Assembly: GCA_003313425.1 (NCBI GenBank)
Contig: NHZP01000005.1
Location: forward strand, 744,001-808,000
DNA length: 64,000 nt
Source of the DNA: Pseudopyrenochaeta lycopersici
Lineage: Eukaryota > Ascomycota > Dothideomycetes > Pleosporales > Pseudopyrenochaetaceae
Reading direction: 5' to 3'
Below, in pieces: positions 21,965 to 34,184 of the stretch. A program made the position numbers and the translations under genes. Below the pieces are notes generated by a model. The model saw nothing but the letters and a program-made list of their open reading frames with translations, was not told the origin of the DNA and ran no database searches. The stretch's first letter is position 1, and every line of letters begins with the position of its first letter.

Positions 21965-22668
21965 GGTCGCTGTAGTTGGCAGGGCTGGCCGATCAGGATG
22001 GCACAATGGCACACGTGGGCTGCTGACTGGCCCAGAGAGAGAGAATGGTGGGGTTCCTTCCGGCCTGGTTCCGATGCAGTTCCGCAGACCAGGCCAAGAG
22101 ATATGGAGCCAACGTCCAGACGATCAGCTGTTCCTGGAATGCGATGGTGTTGGAATGCAGATGAATCAGCGAAGACTGGGCGGTTTCGACGAGGGGATCT
22201 TGAGGTGAGCAAGGTCGCGCAGTCGACCTCTCAACATAGGCGCTTTGCGCTGCAGGTCATGCGCTGCCTGGTGTGTGATTTGTGATGCTGGATCGCCGCT
22301 AGCCGAATCAACGCCAGGATGCGAGCAGAGGTGATTCTGACGCAACTCGCAAAGGGCATGGGCCCTGGCACGTTTAAGAAGGAAAAAAAAAACAGAACTT
22401 CCAGCGTGCGGCGCCTTTTCCCGGGGGCCCTATCGGTGCTGCGGCTGGACCCTCGTGGAGTTCACGGCGCGCCTGTGCTCCTGTCACTGTCTGCTCCAAC
22501 TTTTTCGCCTCTCCCGTCCGGCCAATCGGTAGCGGTGGGCACAAGTCACTCACAAAACTGTCGTCACTAGATATTCGGCCCTGCGCTGCCGGTAGCCCTA
22601 GACGCATAAATCGCTCCCAGCGTTGGATGAGAGCGTGACAACCGGCGCTAGAGCGTGGCTGCTTCAAG
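21965..22668. promoter_or_regulatory. Divergent promoter of SPX-RING gene and JJJ1
   Basis: A 704-base shared upstream region. It contains CACGTGGG at 22012-22019, only 48 bases before the SPX-RING ATG, and CCAAT-type sequence near 22520 on the JJJ1 side. No coding frame is convincing. Confidence 0.45.
22012..22019 (+). promoter_or_regulatory. CACGTGGG box, Pho4/NUC-1-type site
   Basis: The palindromic E-box CACGTG followed by GG is the high-affinity form bound by yeast Pho4, and Neurospora NUC-1 also binds CACGTG. It sits next to a phosphate-sensing SPX-RING gene, which makes phosphate control plausible. A single short motif can be chance. Confidence 0.4.
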
Positions 22669-24349
22669 ATGGGTGCGTCGCAGTCGACTGGGGGAGGGGA
22701 GGCACCTGGCGGTGGCGGCGAGGTCAAGACGAGCTACTACGAGCTCCTGGGCGTGGAGCGGAATGCTACACAAGACGAGTAATGTGCACTGCTCTGCGCC
22801 GGCCGTCGTCCATGTCTAACCTGGCGCCAGACTCAAGCGGGCATATCGCAAGAAAGCGCTCGAACTCCACCCTGACCGCAATTATGGCGACGTCGAACGC
22901 GCCACGGCGCTGTTCGCTGAAGTCCGCTCCGCCTACGAGGTCCTCTCCGACGACCAGGAACGCGCCTGGTACGATGCCCACGAGGGAGACATCCTGCGCG
23001 GTGGAAGTGGGGAAGGGGCCACTGAGCACCACTACCAGGGCAACATGCGCGTCACGACAGCCGACGAACTGGCGCGCATGATGGGCAAGTTCAGGGGGAA
23101 CGTCGACTTCTCCGACTCGCCCAACGGCTTCTTTGGCTTCGTCCGCGACACGTTTGAGCAGCTCGCCAAAGAAGAGCGGTACGCGGCAGACTACGACGAC
23201 ATCCCCATCCCAGACTACCCCACTTTTGGCCATAAGAACGATGAGTACGACGGCGCCGTGCGCGACTTCTACGCGGCTTGGAACGGGTTTGCTACAGCCA
23301 AGAGCTTCGCGTGGCTGGACGTATACCGCCTATCTGATGCCCCGGATCGTCGCACGCGCCGCCTTGCGGAGAAGGAGAATCAAAAATACCGCGATGATGG
23401 CAGGCGCGAGTTCAACGAAGCCGTCAGGACCCTGGTGGCCTTCGTACGCAAGCGAGACCCCCGCTATACGCCAAACAAGCAGTCCGACGAGGACAAGGCC
23501 AAGGCGCAACGAGAAGTGAGGAAGGCGCAAGCTGCGCGGGCCCGAGCAGAGAAGATGGCGAAGCTGGAACAAGACGCAAGCGCGCTGCCAAGTTGGGCGA
23601 CAGCACGTCCTGCTGATGAACTGGACGAGGAGAGCGAGGAAGATATCGAAGAGGACCACTATGAATGTGTTGCATGTAACAAAACGTTCAAGAGCGAGCG
23701 ACAGTACGAAGCGCACGAAAAGAGCAAAAAGCACCAAAAGGCAATCCAGTCGCTGAAAAGGAAGATGCAGAAGGACAGTGCCCAGTTGAACTTGGATGAC
23801 GACGGCATCAGCAGTGGCGTAATCACACCTGCAGAAGACTCTACACCAAACACAGCAGTGCCCGAAGCAGGCAATACCAGTACAGAAGGAGAAGAGGATT
23901 CAGATTACGAGAAGCCTGCAACAATGGGCGTAGTTTCTGGCAACCGAATGAGCCATGACACTGGAACTAGTGAGACGGAAGGAGAGGACGAGGAAGCCGA
24001 TGAAGACTATGCGTCACGCTCAGATGTGGAAGCGCGCCTTGCTAGCTTCAAAATCAACGACAAATCTACAGAACACAGCGAGGCTTCGCCCGCTGACCCC
24101 ACCAATGTCACCAAGGCAGAGGATGATACTCCCAAGGAGCCGAAGTTAGGCAAAGCTGCGCAAAAGCGAGCAAAGAAGGCCGCAAAGCAAACTGAAGAAG
24201 GTCTAACCGAAGACAAGAATAAATGTCAAGGATGCGATGCTTCCTTCCCTTCGAAAACGCAACTGCACCAGCATCTCAAGGACCACCCTAAACATGCGGC
24301 TTTGAAGACAATGGGAGGCACAAGCAAGAAAAAAAAGGGAAAGCGATAG
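22669..24349 (+). CDS. JJJ1: JJJ1-type J-protein with two C2H2 zinc fingers (60S ribosome maturation)
   Basis: Two exons, 22669-22778 and 22831-24349 (intron 52 nt), give 542 residues. Yeast Jjj1 is a cytosolic Hsp70 co-chaperone that releases Arx1 from late 60S pre-ribosomes. The J-domain lies at about residues 22-85, with YYELLGV at its start and the Hsp70-activating HPD at 50-52. The intron interrupts it. A conserved middle region follows ([19 protein letters not shown]). A charged coiled-coil ([19 protein letters not shown]) precedes the first zinc finger at Cys316 (CVACNKTF...HEKSKKH). An acidic linker leads to a second finger at Cys502 (CQGCDASF...HLKDHPKH) and a Lys-rich tail. Domain order matches Jjj1/DNAJC21. 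A start further upstream is not needed. Confidence 0.94.
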
Positions 24350-24718
24350 ATTATTGTACCACTTTACGATTAACGATTCTCACGTCACGACTGTACCTCG
24401 AAGATGCATAGATGAATGAGGAACCCACCAAAACATTGGTACTGAGAGATGCGTGGCATAGGGGGGGAGTAGCTGGCTAGTACGCCCGGGCTACATGCCT
24501 GGGATTCGAATATTTTGAGTATCTGTAGCTCATGTGGGGAGACAATGAACTTCCTCATCAAATCCACCGTAACGGCATCATTCGCGATGTACAATCATGC
24601 AGATATTTTCCCTCAGCCGTTTGTTGATTGGATTGGCAACCACTCACATCCAAGGCTAGCGCAGCTGACATCAACTCACTTCTTCTCCATCCAACTTCTA
24701 CCCCACTTCTTCCATCGT
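24350..24718. other. Intergenic region
   Basis: About 370 bases between JJJ1 and the HET gene. The HET frame is open upstream of 24719 and includes earlier ATGs, so the leader could in part be coding. Otherwise nothing is recognised. Confidence 0.4.
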
Positions 24719-26945
24719 ATGGCTAACCACGTCTCCAGTCCAACATCTGCCAGCCGTGATGCTGAGCCTGCATGCAGAATTTGTTGCTACCCCTCGTGGT
24801 CGAGCGACCATAGCGCCCAAGAGAATTTTGAAGTTTATATCGAGTCGTTTGCTAATCTTCGCACATCAGCTGACGACGGCTGCCCTGGCTGTCGGGTCTT
24901 TCATTATGCCTGGGAAGTCACAGCAATTGACGTATCCGAGCTACAGCGGTCTTCGTTGATTTTCAATCGCAGTAGGGGAGACCTGTATATCCATATTTTC
25001 AGGGATGGAATGCAGGGTACATTCAATTTAGACGTGTATACGCTTCCTGGTAGGTTTGCCTCCCATGTCAATTTGGTCAGACTTTTCGATTTCGCAGATA
25101 TCTAAATCATTGCTTCATGTAGGTGAGCCTCCATTCATGCATATCAGGGTCGCCAGCCCGCTACCACCAAGTACCCATCTGGAGCATAGTCTACCGCGTA
25201 TATGGTCATGGCTCAACGCTTGCGAGGAGAAGCATCTGAAATGCAACCAAACCACTTCCTTCACACCTTCAAGACTATTGGATATTATGCTCGACGATCT
25301 TACCACTGTGAAGCTTGTAGAATTTCAAGGGAGCGCCCGCCCTGCGCCTCAATATGCAACTCTTTCTCATTGTTGGGGCGAAACACGGTCCAAGCATATT
25401 ACCCGAGCTTCGAATCTGTCAAAGAATCTCCTTCAAATTCCGGTTTCTGAACTCCCCAAAACTTTCCAAGAAGCAATTATTATTGCCAGAGCTATTCACA
25501 TACGATATCTTTGGATAGATTCGCTATGCATTATCCAAGACGAGCTGTCTGATTGGGCCAAACATGTAGATGTTATGGCTCAGATTTATGAGAATGCACA
25601 CATTACATTGGCTGCTGGTGCTAGTGCAGATGATGAGGGAGGGTTCTTTGCTACTCCTCCGGACGACAATGTCTCATCCCACCATCTGGAGCTAAACACC
25701 GGCGAACAAGTACACCACCTCTACATTCGCCATGCTATTGATCACCTAGATGCGGGATGGCCGGCCCAGGGGGTGCTTCCGCTGATGACAAGAGGTTGGT
25801 GTTTCCAAGAGCGACTCCTTTCTCGGCGCTACCTGTGTTTTGGGAGCAAAGAAATACTATGGGAATGTCTAGAAGATGTCGCATGCTCTTGCTCGGTTGC
25901 TGGCGGACCTTTTAACTATCATTCCGCGACAAATAAAGTAAGCTTCAAGGACTATCCTGCCACAAAGGCTCAGATGTCTTTGCCAACCGAGGATCACTCG
26001 TCAATTTGGCAAGTTTTAGTAGAGCAGTATTCGTCACGGACACTCACCTATCAAGCGGACAAGTTAGCTGCACTTGCCGGACTTGCAGCTGCCTTCCAGG
26101 TTCGTTCTCCTTTGTTCCCCTTATCCGTTAGCTGAAGAGAACCTTAGCAAAGATTCAATATGAGCGAATATCGACATGGCATGTGGATACGTTCACTGAA
26201 AAAGGCTTTAGCTTGGAAGTATTATGGGGACGAGGCAACCCTAGGCCGTCCGCGAGAGGGTCCATCTTGGTCCTGGGCGTATGCCGCCGATGGTCGTATT
26301 GAATGGCCTATACTCCTCTTCATCGATTTATATTGTTGGTACTGTGTCCACGGACTTGTGGAAAACAAGATTGGAGTCATGGATATCCGCCTGGACGCGC
26401 TCTTACTCTCTGGTGTTCTCCTACCAGTCTCTATCCAAACCTGGACAGACAGGGAAAGCTTTGAAGACGCCTTCCCCTTATCTCGACACTGTAACGTGAA
26501 ATCGTACCGAAGAAGACATTCACAAACACCTCTAGACGCCATCATCCGCTCAAGACATCTTTTATTACCTCTTCCGGGACATTCGGGCTGCGACTATGAA
26601 CAACGGATTGCACATGAAGTGGAAAACGAGCACGACAGAACGATGTACGGTACATTCACCGCCGACTACAGATTCTGGGCTTCCGAAGAAATACTTCAAC
26701 AACAGCTGCAGCATGTAATTTTCATGGTTATGGGTGTGGATACTGACAGTTCTCCTCCATCGCCGTATGGCGGTGGGACTGACTGTTGGGTAGCGGGGCT
26801 ACTCCTGAGGCCGGCAGACAGGACTACTCTGGAAAAGGGTACGCCGAATCGATACGAGAGAATTGGGTGGCTAAGGTATTGCACGAGAGAGGAGAGAAAT
26901 AAATACACGCCTTTTGGGGTCCGCACAACCTTTCTGTTGGTCTAA
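24719..26945 (+). CDS. HET-domain (heterokaryon incompatibility) protein
   Basis: Three exons, 24719-25049, 25123-26099 and 26148-26945, give 701 residues. HET domains, distantly TIR-like, trigger cell death when genetically different hyphae fuse, and many copies serve in allorecognition or defence. The three family blocks are clear: YATLSHCWGE from about residue 188, LPKTFQEAI followed by RYLWIDSLCIIQD at about 240-250, and the later TRGWCFQERLLSRR block. The N-terminal region carries Cys pairs (CRICC...CPGC), typical of this HET subclass. The C-terminal half (about 260 residues) is conserved-looking but has no named domain. I used the ATG at 24719 as the last one before the conserved part; earlier in-frame ATGs exist. 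No STAND/NACHT partner lies next to it. Confidence 0.9.
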
Positions 26946-27757
26946 ATCCAGCTATCCCCCCTATTTGTTTTATAGGCTCTATTAACTAATGATGATGATA
27001 TACCTACAAACGTTTACTGCACTTATCATGGTTACCTTGCAAGCCTTCTGATTTGAGCGCCATGTTCAATAGTAGATTTCCTAAAATGAAATTGACAACC
27101 TGATCATCATCCTACGTACCTACCCTCCGTAACCTTCTTAGCAGCCGTGGATAGAGCACATATTCCTTGATAGCCCAAGTTCAACATTGCGCCGGAATAG
27201 AGAGCGATCTTTCGACAGCATAGTATTCTTCGTGTCAATGCCTAATCCCTCGGTTGCGCTGATGGATTGGAATGCCGTGTGCTCATTTATTTCAAGCGTG
27301 ATTAGCCCTGTATAAGAGCACAACGAGTGGAGGCTAAAGGTTCTATAAATCGCTTAGAATAGCTTCAAACTGATTTGTAAACACGAGGCCAAGTTTACAA
27401 AAGTTCTGGGTCTAGGGTGTCTTACAGTGTGCCAGGTATGCTGCATACATGAGTGAGCACGCATAAACTATTGTAGCACCCAGTGTCCATTGTGTTAGGT
27501 CAATGGAAAATGGCTAACGATGACTAAGTACCCAGGGCGTATGAATATTTGTGTAATAAAGTTTGTCTGGCGCATTCAATCAATGGTCGAGCTGAGAGTC
27601 AGCCGAGTCTATTACAAATTCGGTAATCGTGGTGCATTTTCACATAGCCCCACTTCTCCAACAACATCACACGCCCTACGAGTGTAACTCTCTAGATATA
27701 TGACCGAGTAAAAAGCTGGTTTCACTCCATTCGACAACTAGAATCGCAGCAAACATA
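26946..27757. other. Intergenic region, no gene recognised
   Basis: About 800 AT-rich bases between the HET gene and the NmrA-like gene. A short minus-strand frame (27138-27323) has reasonable composition but no usable start or family. A TATA-like string occurs about 60 bases before the next ATG (AGATATATGA). Confidence 0.35.
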
Positions 27758-28751
27758 ATGGCGACTGATCGCCGGATTTCCAAGAAGGTCTTAGTTTTCG
27801 GCGCAACTGGTGTGATTGGGGAATACATCACCCAGGAACTTTACGAAGCACGACTGTCTTTCGAGAAGATCGGCATTTTCACGTCACCATCAACCATTGA
27901 AAATAAGGCCATTGAGATAGGAGGTTGGAAAGAGAAAGGCATTGATGTCATCGTTGGAGATGTAAATTCCGAGGATGACGTTGCGAAGGCATACGAAGGT
28001 AGGATCTGTTCATATAACGCCAGGCTTCATTACGGACTGAACATCTCCAGGATATGACACTGTCATCTCAGCGCTTGGCCGTAATGCTATATTATCTCAA
28101 ATACCTCTACTCAGGATCGCCGATGCATCCCCAAGCATCAAAGTCTTCTACCCGTCCGAATACGGCACTGATATTGAATATGGCCCCTCATCTGTAGGCG
28201 AGAAGCCACACCAGCTCAAAATCAAAGTCCGCCAGTACATTCGCGAGAACATAAAGGAATTGATGGTCACATATCTTGTCACAGGACCATACTCGGATCT
28301 GTATTTCAGCCCGGCAAGCACAGACGACCGCGCCGGCAGTTTCAACGTCCGGGAGAGAAAGGCAACGTTACTTGGCACTGGGAATGAGAAAGTAAGCTTC
28401 ACCACTATGAAGGATGTCGGTCGTCTCTTAGTTGCGGCCCTCAAAACACCCGCATCCTCCCACGAGCGAATACTTAAAGTCAACTCCTTCACGACAACGG
28501 GGAGAGATGCGCTTGCAGAGTTCGAAAAACAAACAGGTGCGAAGTGGGATGTGAGCTATACCTCACTAGATAAGTTGAGGAACTTGGAAAATGAAGCGTG
28601 GGACACAGGTAATGGGACGGTTTTTACGCTGCGAAGAATTTGGACTGAGGGTGGGACATTGTATAAGGAGAGGGATAACGGAGAGGTTGGGTTTGAAGAG
28701 GAGGAATCGTTGGAAGAGCAGGTTGGAAAAATGATCGCGAAATATGGCTGA
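27758..28751 (+). CDS. NmrA-like / isoflavone-reductase-type NAD(P)-binding protein
   Basis: Two exons, 27758-27998 and 28051-28751 (intron 52 nt), give 313 residues, the usual size of an atypical short-chain dehydrogenase. A Rossmann nucleotide-binding motif is at residues 14-20 (FGATGVIG). The second conserved strand, [10 protein letters not shown], follows the splice. [11 protein letters not shown] is typical of the NmrA/PCBER/isoflavone-reductase branch. Members act as reductases on aromatic or secondary metabolites, or as redox sensors like NmrA; the sequence alone does not decide. The gene converges on the NCS1 permease gene with only 117 bases between stops. No biosynthetic cluster genes are adjacent, so a stand-alone role is likely. 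Confidence 0.88.
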
Positions 28752-28868
28752 ATCGCTACCTAGAACAATATTGAGGATCATGAGCAAAGTGTACATATAA
28801 TCTTGTTATCGTTCTCTGTGGTCTTCTTGTAGACCAACAGTACCGTTTTCACTTGCAATGAACTGCTG

Positions 28869-30443
28869 CTACCGCCCAACATACTTCAATTCCAACCATC
28901 TTGCGGGAGGATAAACGAGCGTCGTCAATCCACAAGCTACTGGCAGTCCCAAATCCGCACCATTGCCTACTAACGCAGCAATTGGGCCAGTAAAGTACGT
29001 TTGGTACATACAGAGGATGGCACCGATCCAGCCGATAATAAACGCAAACAGTGCAGCGAATCCATGTGGAAGTAGATCCTTGCGATTCCATATTTCCCAG
29101 TCAAAGCTCCCCTTTCTAAAAATGTATTCGTCCTGGATCGTCATAGTGATCCATATAATTGTCCAGTAGCCAATGAGTGAAAGCCAGTTGATGAAGATGT
29201 CAAATAGGTTGTCGCGGCCGGCGATGGCGATGATGGTAAAAATAATACAAGAGAATGTACTCCAGATTGGTCGCGGGACCTTCGCAAAAGGAGCACCAAG
29301 TTGCTGCCAATTGATAGAGGCCGCATAAGCGCCTGGTATGCTGTTTGCTGCAATGCACACTGCAAGGATAACGCAGCAGAAATTTCCGAAGGCATTCAGA
29401 GGCCTGTAAGCTTCGACTACTAGTGCACCAATGCCATCCGCTTCGAATACTGTTCTCCAGGTTGAGTTCCGAAGAAGCCCGGATCCGAGACCGATGCCGA
29501 GGAACTCAATGAGGATTTTGCCACATGTGATGCCACTTGTCGTGGCCGCAAAGATTCCCCACCTGTTGGCGGTTTTGGGGTAATAAACGACGTAGTCGGC
29601 AGATGCAGAAGACCAACTGAGAGGTCCGGATGCAACGAGAAAGAAGTATGACAAACGATTACCGTGAAGGACGGTACCGGTTCCCCGGGATGGTGTAGTG
29701 TCATCGAACTTTGGTCCAGCAACTCCGATGAGGACGAAGAGTACAAGGACAGTAGGTGCCCAGACGAATTGTTCAAACTTGTAAAACCACTTGATGCCGA
29801 AAGTAACGACAACCCAGGTGATGAGTGCGACGACTACAATGCCGATGATCACTGACATTCCACCGCCATTTACAGCGGAGAGTAACAGGCCGCCAACCAA
29901 GCAGTCGATAAGTCCGTATCCGATCTCGATGCAGAGATTTAGGATCACGCAGAGCTTAGATGGCCACCAGCCCATGGTATATCTCGCGACGTTCAAGGTA
30001 CGGAGCCCAGACCGTGGCCCGAAGGTCGAGATGTAGCCAGTGCATAATGAGCCGAAGATCGTGCCGAACATACAGATGATGATTGAGTCCGTAAGGCCTA
30101 AACCGTAACTCACGGGACCTAATACACCGAGTGTCAACTGGTTGGCCGTGCAATTCATTGAGAACCAACTGGTCTTGCGTCAGTTCAGTGTATGCATTCC
30201 CAAGTGCTTGCGACCTTACATTGTGAACATATGAATATAGTCATGATATGTCATGTCTCGTGCGCGCAACTCTTCGGGTATCCTCTCGATACCGCGGGCC
30301 TCTACACCACATATTGCGTCGAGTCTGTGGCAAAACCTCTGGAGTACATTTCCAGGCTGGCTAATACCAAGTTCTACCTCGGTATCGTCGATGGTGGAGC
30401 CAGTGTCACCCTTCTCCTGCCGACCGATCGCCTTCTCTAGCAT
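28869..30443 (-). CDS. NCS1-family nucleobase/cation symporter (purine-cytosine permease-like)
   Basis: Two exons, 30220-30443 and 28869-30168 (intron 51 nt), give 507 residues with about 12 hydrophobic segments. NCS1 permeases of the Fcy type import cytosine, purines or related compounds with protons across the plasma membrane. Family features are GVEARGIERIPEE before the first helix, WFSMNCTANQLTLGVLGP in helix 1 (read across the splice), and LSWSSASADYVVYYP in the middle, close to the Fcy signature. The C-terminal end (ARWLELKYVGR) is short. The gene converges on the NmrA-like gene; no functional link is evident. Substrate is inferred only at family level. Confidence 0.9.
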
Positions 30444-30923
30444 TGCGAGTTGGAGTAATAGTGGCCCTGTGAAAGAGGCTCAAAGACCGCAATATGTCAG
30501 AAACGGGGTGCGAGGCGGGACGTTGAGCATCAGCTTCAACTATTGATATTAGTGTATTGATGCTCAGAGGAGCTATTAGGCCGTTGCTGAAGAGGAATTG
30601 AAGGCTACTTCGTGATCTTGGATCTGTTATGGTAGTTCTAAGCAGGTCTGAAACGGTTCGTCATATATAGCATCCATCCTAGTTCAACTCCAAGACTGAG
30701 TTTCATCTATGCTCATAGCCAGGTTCACAGGCAAAATGGTATCACAAGAGTGGGGTAATTAGTTAATCTAAATCATTCTGTTCTTATGCCTATCTGGAGC
30801 CTGTCTCCCCTATCCATTGGATGAGTCCCATAGCCTGGGGTTGTACAAGGATGACCCACTTACTTCCAACAAGCGACAGGTAATGATGGATATCCAACAA
30901 ACTCCCAAGCCCCCGTTCCGACT

Positions 30924-31313
30924 ATGTCCTTGTGGGGAACAACACTTGCATATCATATAGCCAATCGGATTGTGCAACTGCTGAAGCGGGTCTTCTCCAC
31001 TCTTGGAGTAAATGCTAGGTGCAAGAATGGGGAAGGTTCACAAACTCAGAAATGCTACAGGACAGGATGCTCAGAACGCTTGACTGGCCTTTTTGGGGCC
31101 TCGAAACTTGTCCCTGGACACTATAAGTTGTTGGGATATGCGACCAGCGAGTGGAACTCGAAGCGCGTACGACCAGTCACCGCAAAAGCGCTACGTTATC
31201 GCCGCACCATTGCAGAGGTGAAGACGGTGCACAATAATCTTGCAAGGAAAGGAGCAGAGCTCTGTCGGTCAGACTCAACGGCCAACCAACTACTCCAGTC
31301 TCTTAGCCAATGA
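30924..31313 (+). CDS. Doubtful hypothetical protein
   Basis: An ATG-initiated frame of 129 residues. The C-terminal half is basic and helical (KALRYRRTIAEVKTVHNNLARKG, about residues 89-111). No domain, signal or splice partner is recognised. It lies in a stretch that also contains a decayed gene, so it may be part of a relic or a chance frame. Confidence 0.22.
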   Translation: MSLWGTTLAYHIANRIVQLLKRVFSTLGVNARCKNGEGSQTQKCYRTGCSERLTGLFGASKLVPGHYKLLGYATSEWNSKRVRPVTAKALRYRRTIAEVKTVHNNLARKGAELCRSDSTANQLLQSLSQ

Positions 31314-31578
31314 CTGTGCGCCATAAATCCGCACAGGATGAAGTGTAGCGAAGGCCATCAATGACGACGTCTAGAATTGAGCACGTTCGCTACAACGATA
31401 TTACAGAGATCGGAGCTGATGCGAAATCAGCATAGTTTGTGCTAATCTAGTTGTGGTCGCAGGTCAAATGCTTTTCTCTTGGATATCAAAAGTCTAGTGC
31501 CGGTGTAAGTATATCCATGCTCTGTTTACCCATTGACATGAAGACAAGGCAAAGCCGGTATAGCCTCAGAAGATGGCA

Positions 31579-32225
31579 TCAGATATCATATCCCAAAAGT
31601 CGAAGGTCACTGTTCATGCGAGTGTTCATTAGCCGCTGCAGAGCCTCGAGCTTAAGAAGGAACACGCCATCATAGGTAAGAGCATAATCCATTTCGTTTT
31701 CCGCGCTCCACTTGACATTATACTAATTCGCTAAGGCTTCTGCCATTGGCTCAATGCCTTCAGATGCCTCCCAATAGTATGAGAGAATGATCTCCCGGGT
31801 GCATGTTAGAATTAGGGTCGATTGAGCGAAGGACGCCTCCAGCGCATATACCCGTCTCAGAGCTAGTATTTGAGAGAAGCAACATTAATAAGAAAGGTAA
31901 TTGCGATAATTATTGCTATCTGCTTCAAGAGGGATGCGTGAACTCAAAGGGACGCTGGCCTACAGATTTTCCCGTTACCGGCTCGATGATTCTGCCCTTA
32001 TTACATGATGCAGATCCTGTGCCCTGATCGCCATGTTCGCTTCCCAAATATCGCTATCTCGTCATCCCGCGTGGCCACCAACTGAAGAAAGGGGTCTGCC
32101 CCTGTTCTGTTCGTGGCGGCAAGCCATTCAAGCCCCTGGGCTAAGGCGATCATGGCACTCGTCAAGACTTTCGTATTGCATGGCAATGCTTGAATCGTCC
32201 TCACTCGACTACAAGTCACCGGCAA
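31579..32225 (-). pseudogene. Decayed coding sequence of unknown family
   Basis: The minus strand yields protein-like segments broken by stops. The order is ALAQGLEWLAATNRTGADPF with LVATRDDEIAIF, then in another frame DIWEANMAIRAQDLHHVI and PLSSRIPLEADSNNYRNYL, then ALEASFAQSTLILTCTREI with YYWEASEGIEPMAEALAN. After a single TAG, the frame continues KWSAENEMDYALTYDGVFL and LEALQRLMNTRMNSDLRLL to a TGA at 31579. Each segment has the composition of a soluble helical protein. At least four disabling stops and one frame change exist, and no suitable splice donors are near them. Family not recognised. Confidence 0.38.
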
Positions 32226-32842
32226 TCATTGTTCCAGCTCGTCTTTGCAAGCTTCAATGTGAAGGCAGTCTCAGCGGCTTGCGCGCCTCGAATCTGGTGC
32301 TGAATGGGCCGTGGTCCAGACCCACTGGCGAAGGAGTCGTCGTGATGCGCGTGCCCTCGCCAGCTAACCACAGCCAACTTAGCCGAGCATGTAAGCCTTC
32401 TAGCGTCCATGAACCAATTGTGATCGGGCCACTAGACGCTCAAAGCACCGACTCCTATCAAGCCTCTTCGAGGTTCTCCAGATGCTTTTGATCGTATCCA
32501 CGCCGTGCGCTTATCGCACTCAGTGCCGTGCGGTGGCTGATAGGCCGATTTGTCGCACTCTCAGCTTTCACTTGCCCGGTCCGGATGGTGCGGACTGTGG
32601 TCAAAGGGGCTCGGAGAGCATGCACCAACTGCGAGCGGCTAGCTTATATCGTACCGCCGCTTTTTTCGGAGGTGATGGGCTGTGTGTCCGTATCAACGGG
32701 GTCGCCGTTTGGCGGATCTTTTCCTTCAAGTCTTGTCCATCTCTTAGATCTCTTGTCTTTCCTCAAGCTCCCTTGACGTTTGGTTTTCGTGCGTCTGTCC
32801 ATTCGTTTGTTGCCCAAGTCGTTCTTTACTCGTCATGCCATT

Positions 32843-34184
32843 ATGATTCCCAAGGGCTACCGACTTTCTTTTTCCCACCTTGTCTTCTACATATCTACAT
32901 TCATCATCACGTCGCAGTTATGGTCTATCTGGAGACAGTCCTCGCACGGCTTCGTATCGTACACCCCTAGACACTGGGATTTTGACGCCGACACACATGC
33001 CAATGTACATACCCTCAGTCATGAACAGTGCGATTCAGCCTTTCCAAAACTGTACCATAGCCTAGATCAGGCAGTAAGCCGGCGGCAAGGAAGGAAGGTA
33101 CATATCCAGGATATTGAAATATCAGAGGGTAGATGTATGTTACGAGTCATGGTATATCAAGGAGAGGTACGTGTAACCCGCTCAGGCTTTCCGAACTTCA
33201 CGCTCACAACAACATGTACAGCTATTTGTTGTTAACGCCGGCAAGCCCGAAGAATGCTATGTCACCAACGGCAACGAACGCGAACGCATCCTTGGTACTC
33301 TTGCCCAGATTGACCGCGCACTCTCCACTTCTCCAACGTCTGACCCGTCAGTTCCAAACATTGAATTCTCTCTTTCACTCGACGATCTGCCACGGCGTTC
33401 TAAACGGAAGGGCACCTTCTTTGGCTATACACGTAAGGAGGAACGCGAATATAATGACATCTGGATGATGCCAAACTATGCCTACTGGAGCTGGAACTAT
33501 ACACATGCACCAAGCTGGAATAGCATTAGGCGGGAAATCGATCAGAAGGAGGCGCAAACACCATGGGCGAAAAAGGACCCAAGAGTTGTTTGGCGGGGCA
33601 AGGTGAAGATGGCGGAATTGAGGAAGGAGCTTTTGCGGGTCAGCGAGGGAAAGAGCTGGAGTGACATTAAGCCTGTCGTCATCAACAATGCAACGGATGA
33701 GCACACCAGGGATGTCATGAATCTGAGGCAATTCTGCGGATACAAGTACACCGTCCAGACTGAAGGAACGTCATATTCCGGCCGCCTCAAATACCTCCAG
33801 CTCTGCCGCTCTGCTCTCATCACCCATCCTCTCGAGTGGCAAGAATTCCATACGCATCTCATGCGCCTTGCTGGACCAGACGTCAACTATATCGAAGCCT
33901 CGGAGAACTTCGGCAACCTGGAGTCAGCTATGGACTACTATAGTGCTCACGATAACGAGGCAGAAGACATTGCGAGAAATAGCTATGAGACGTTCGCCCG
34001 CCGCTATCTCACGCCTGCTGCGGTTACATGCTACTGGCGACGGCTATTCTGGTCCTGGGCCTCTGTCCAGGGCTACGAACCACAACTCTACGTGCCGGAC
34101 AAGGACGGCAATTTGGTGATGCGCGCGACACCATGGACAGCTTTTGCGGCGAACTGGCCCAAAGATCCTTCAATCATTCCATGA
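32843..34184 (+). CDS. CAP10/GT90-family glycosyltransferase
   Basis: Two exons, 32843-33166 and 33222-34184 (intron 55 nt), give 428 residues. A single hydrophobic segment near the N-terminus (LVFYISTFIITSQLWSIW) is a likely type II membrane anchor, placing the enzyme in the Golgi. The C-terminal two thirds match the CAP10/GT90 domain. Visible blocks are PNYAYWSW, KDPRVVWRGKV, the acceptor/donor block YTVQTEGTSYSGRLKYLQLC, and a final YWRRLFWSWASVQ helix. Fungal members such as Cryptococcus Cap10/Cxt1 are xylosyl- or related transferases acting on polysaccharides or glycolipids. The sugar cannot be predicted here. The start is the first ATG upstream of the anchor. Confidence 0.87.

Larger units (their letters stand above)
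30444..32842. other. Long intergenic region with a doubtful ORF and a gene relic
   Basis: This 2.4-kb stretch separates the NCS1 gene from the GT90 gene. It includes the permease promoter, a doubtful plus-strand frame (30924-31313) and broken minus-strand coding sequence (31579-32225), both listed. The final 300 bases before 32843 are CT-rich leader-like DNA. Confidence 0.4.

Noticed and set aside
24481..24520. GGGATTCGAAT string resembling a tRNA T-loop
   Set aside because: No matching acceptor stem, anticodon arm or D-arm can be folded around it.
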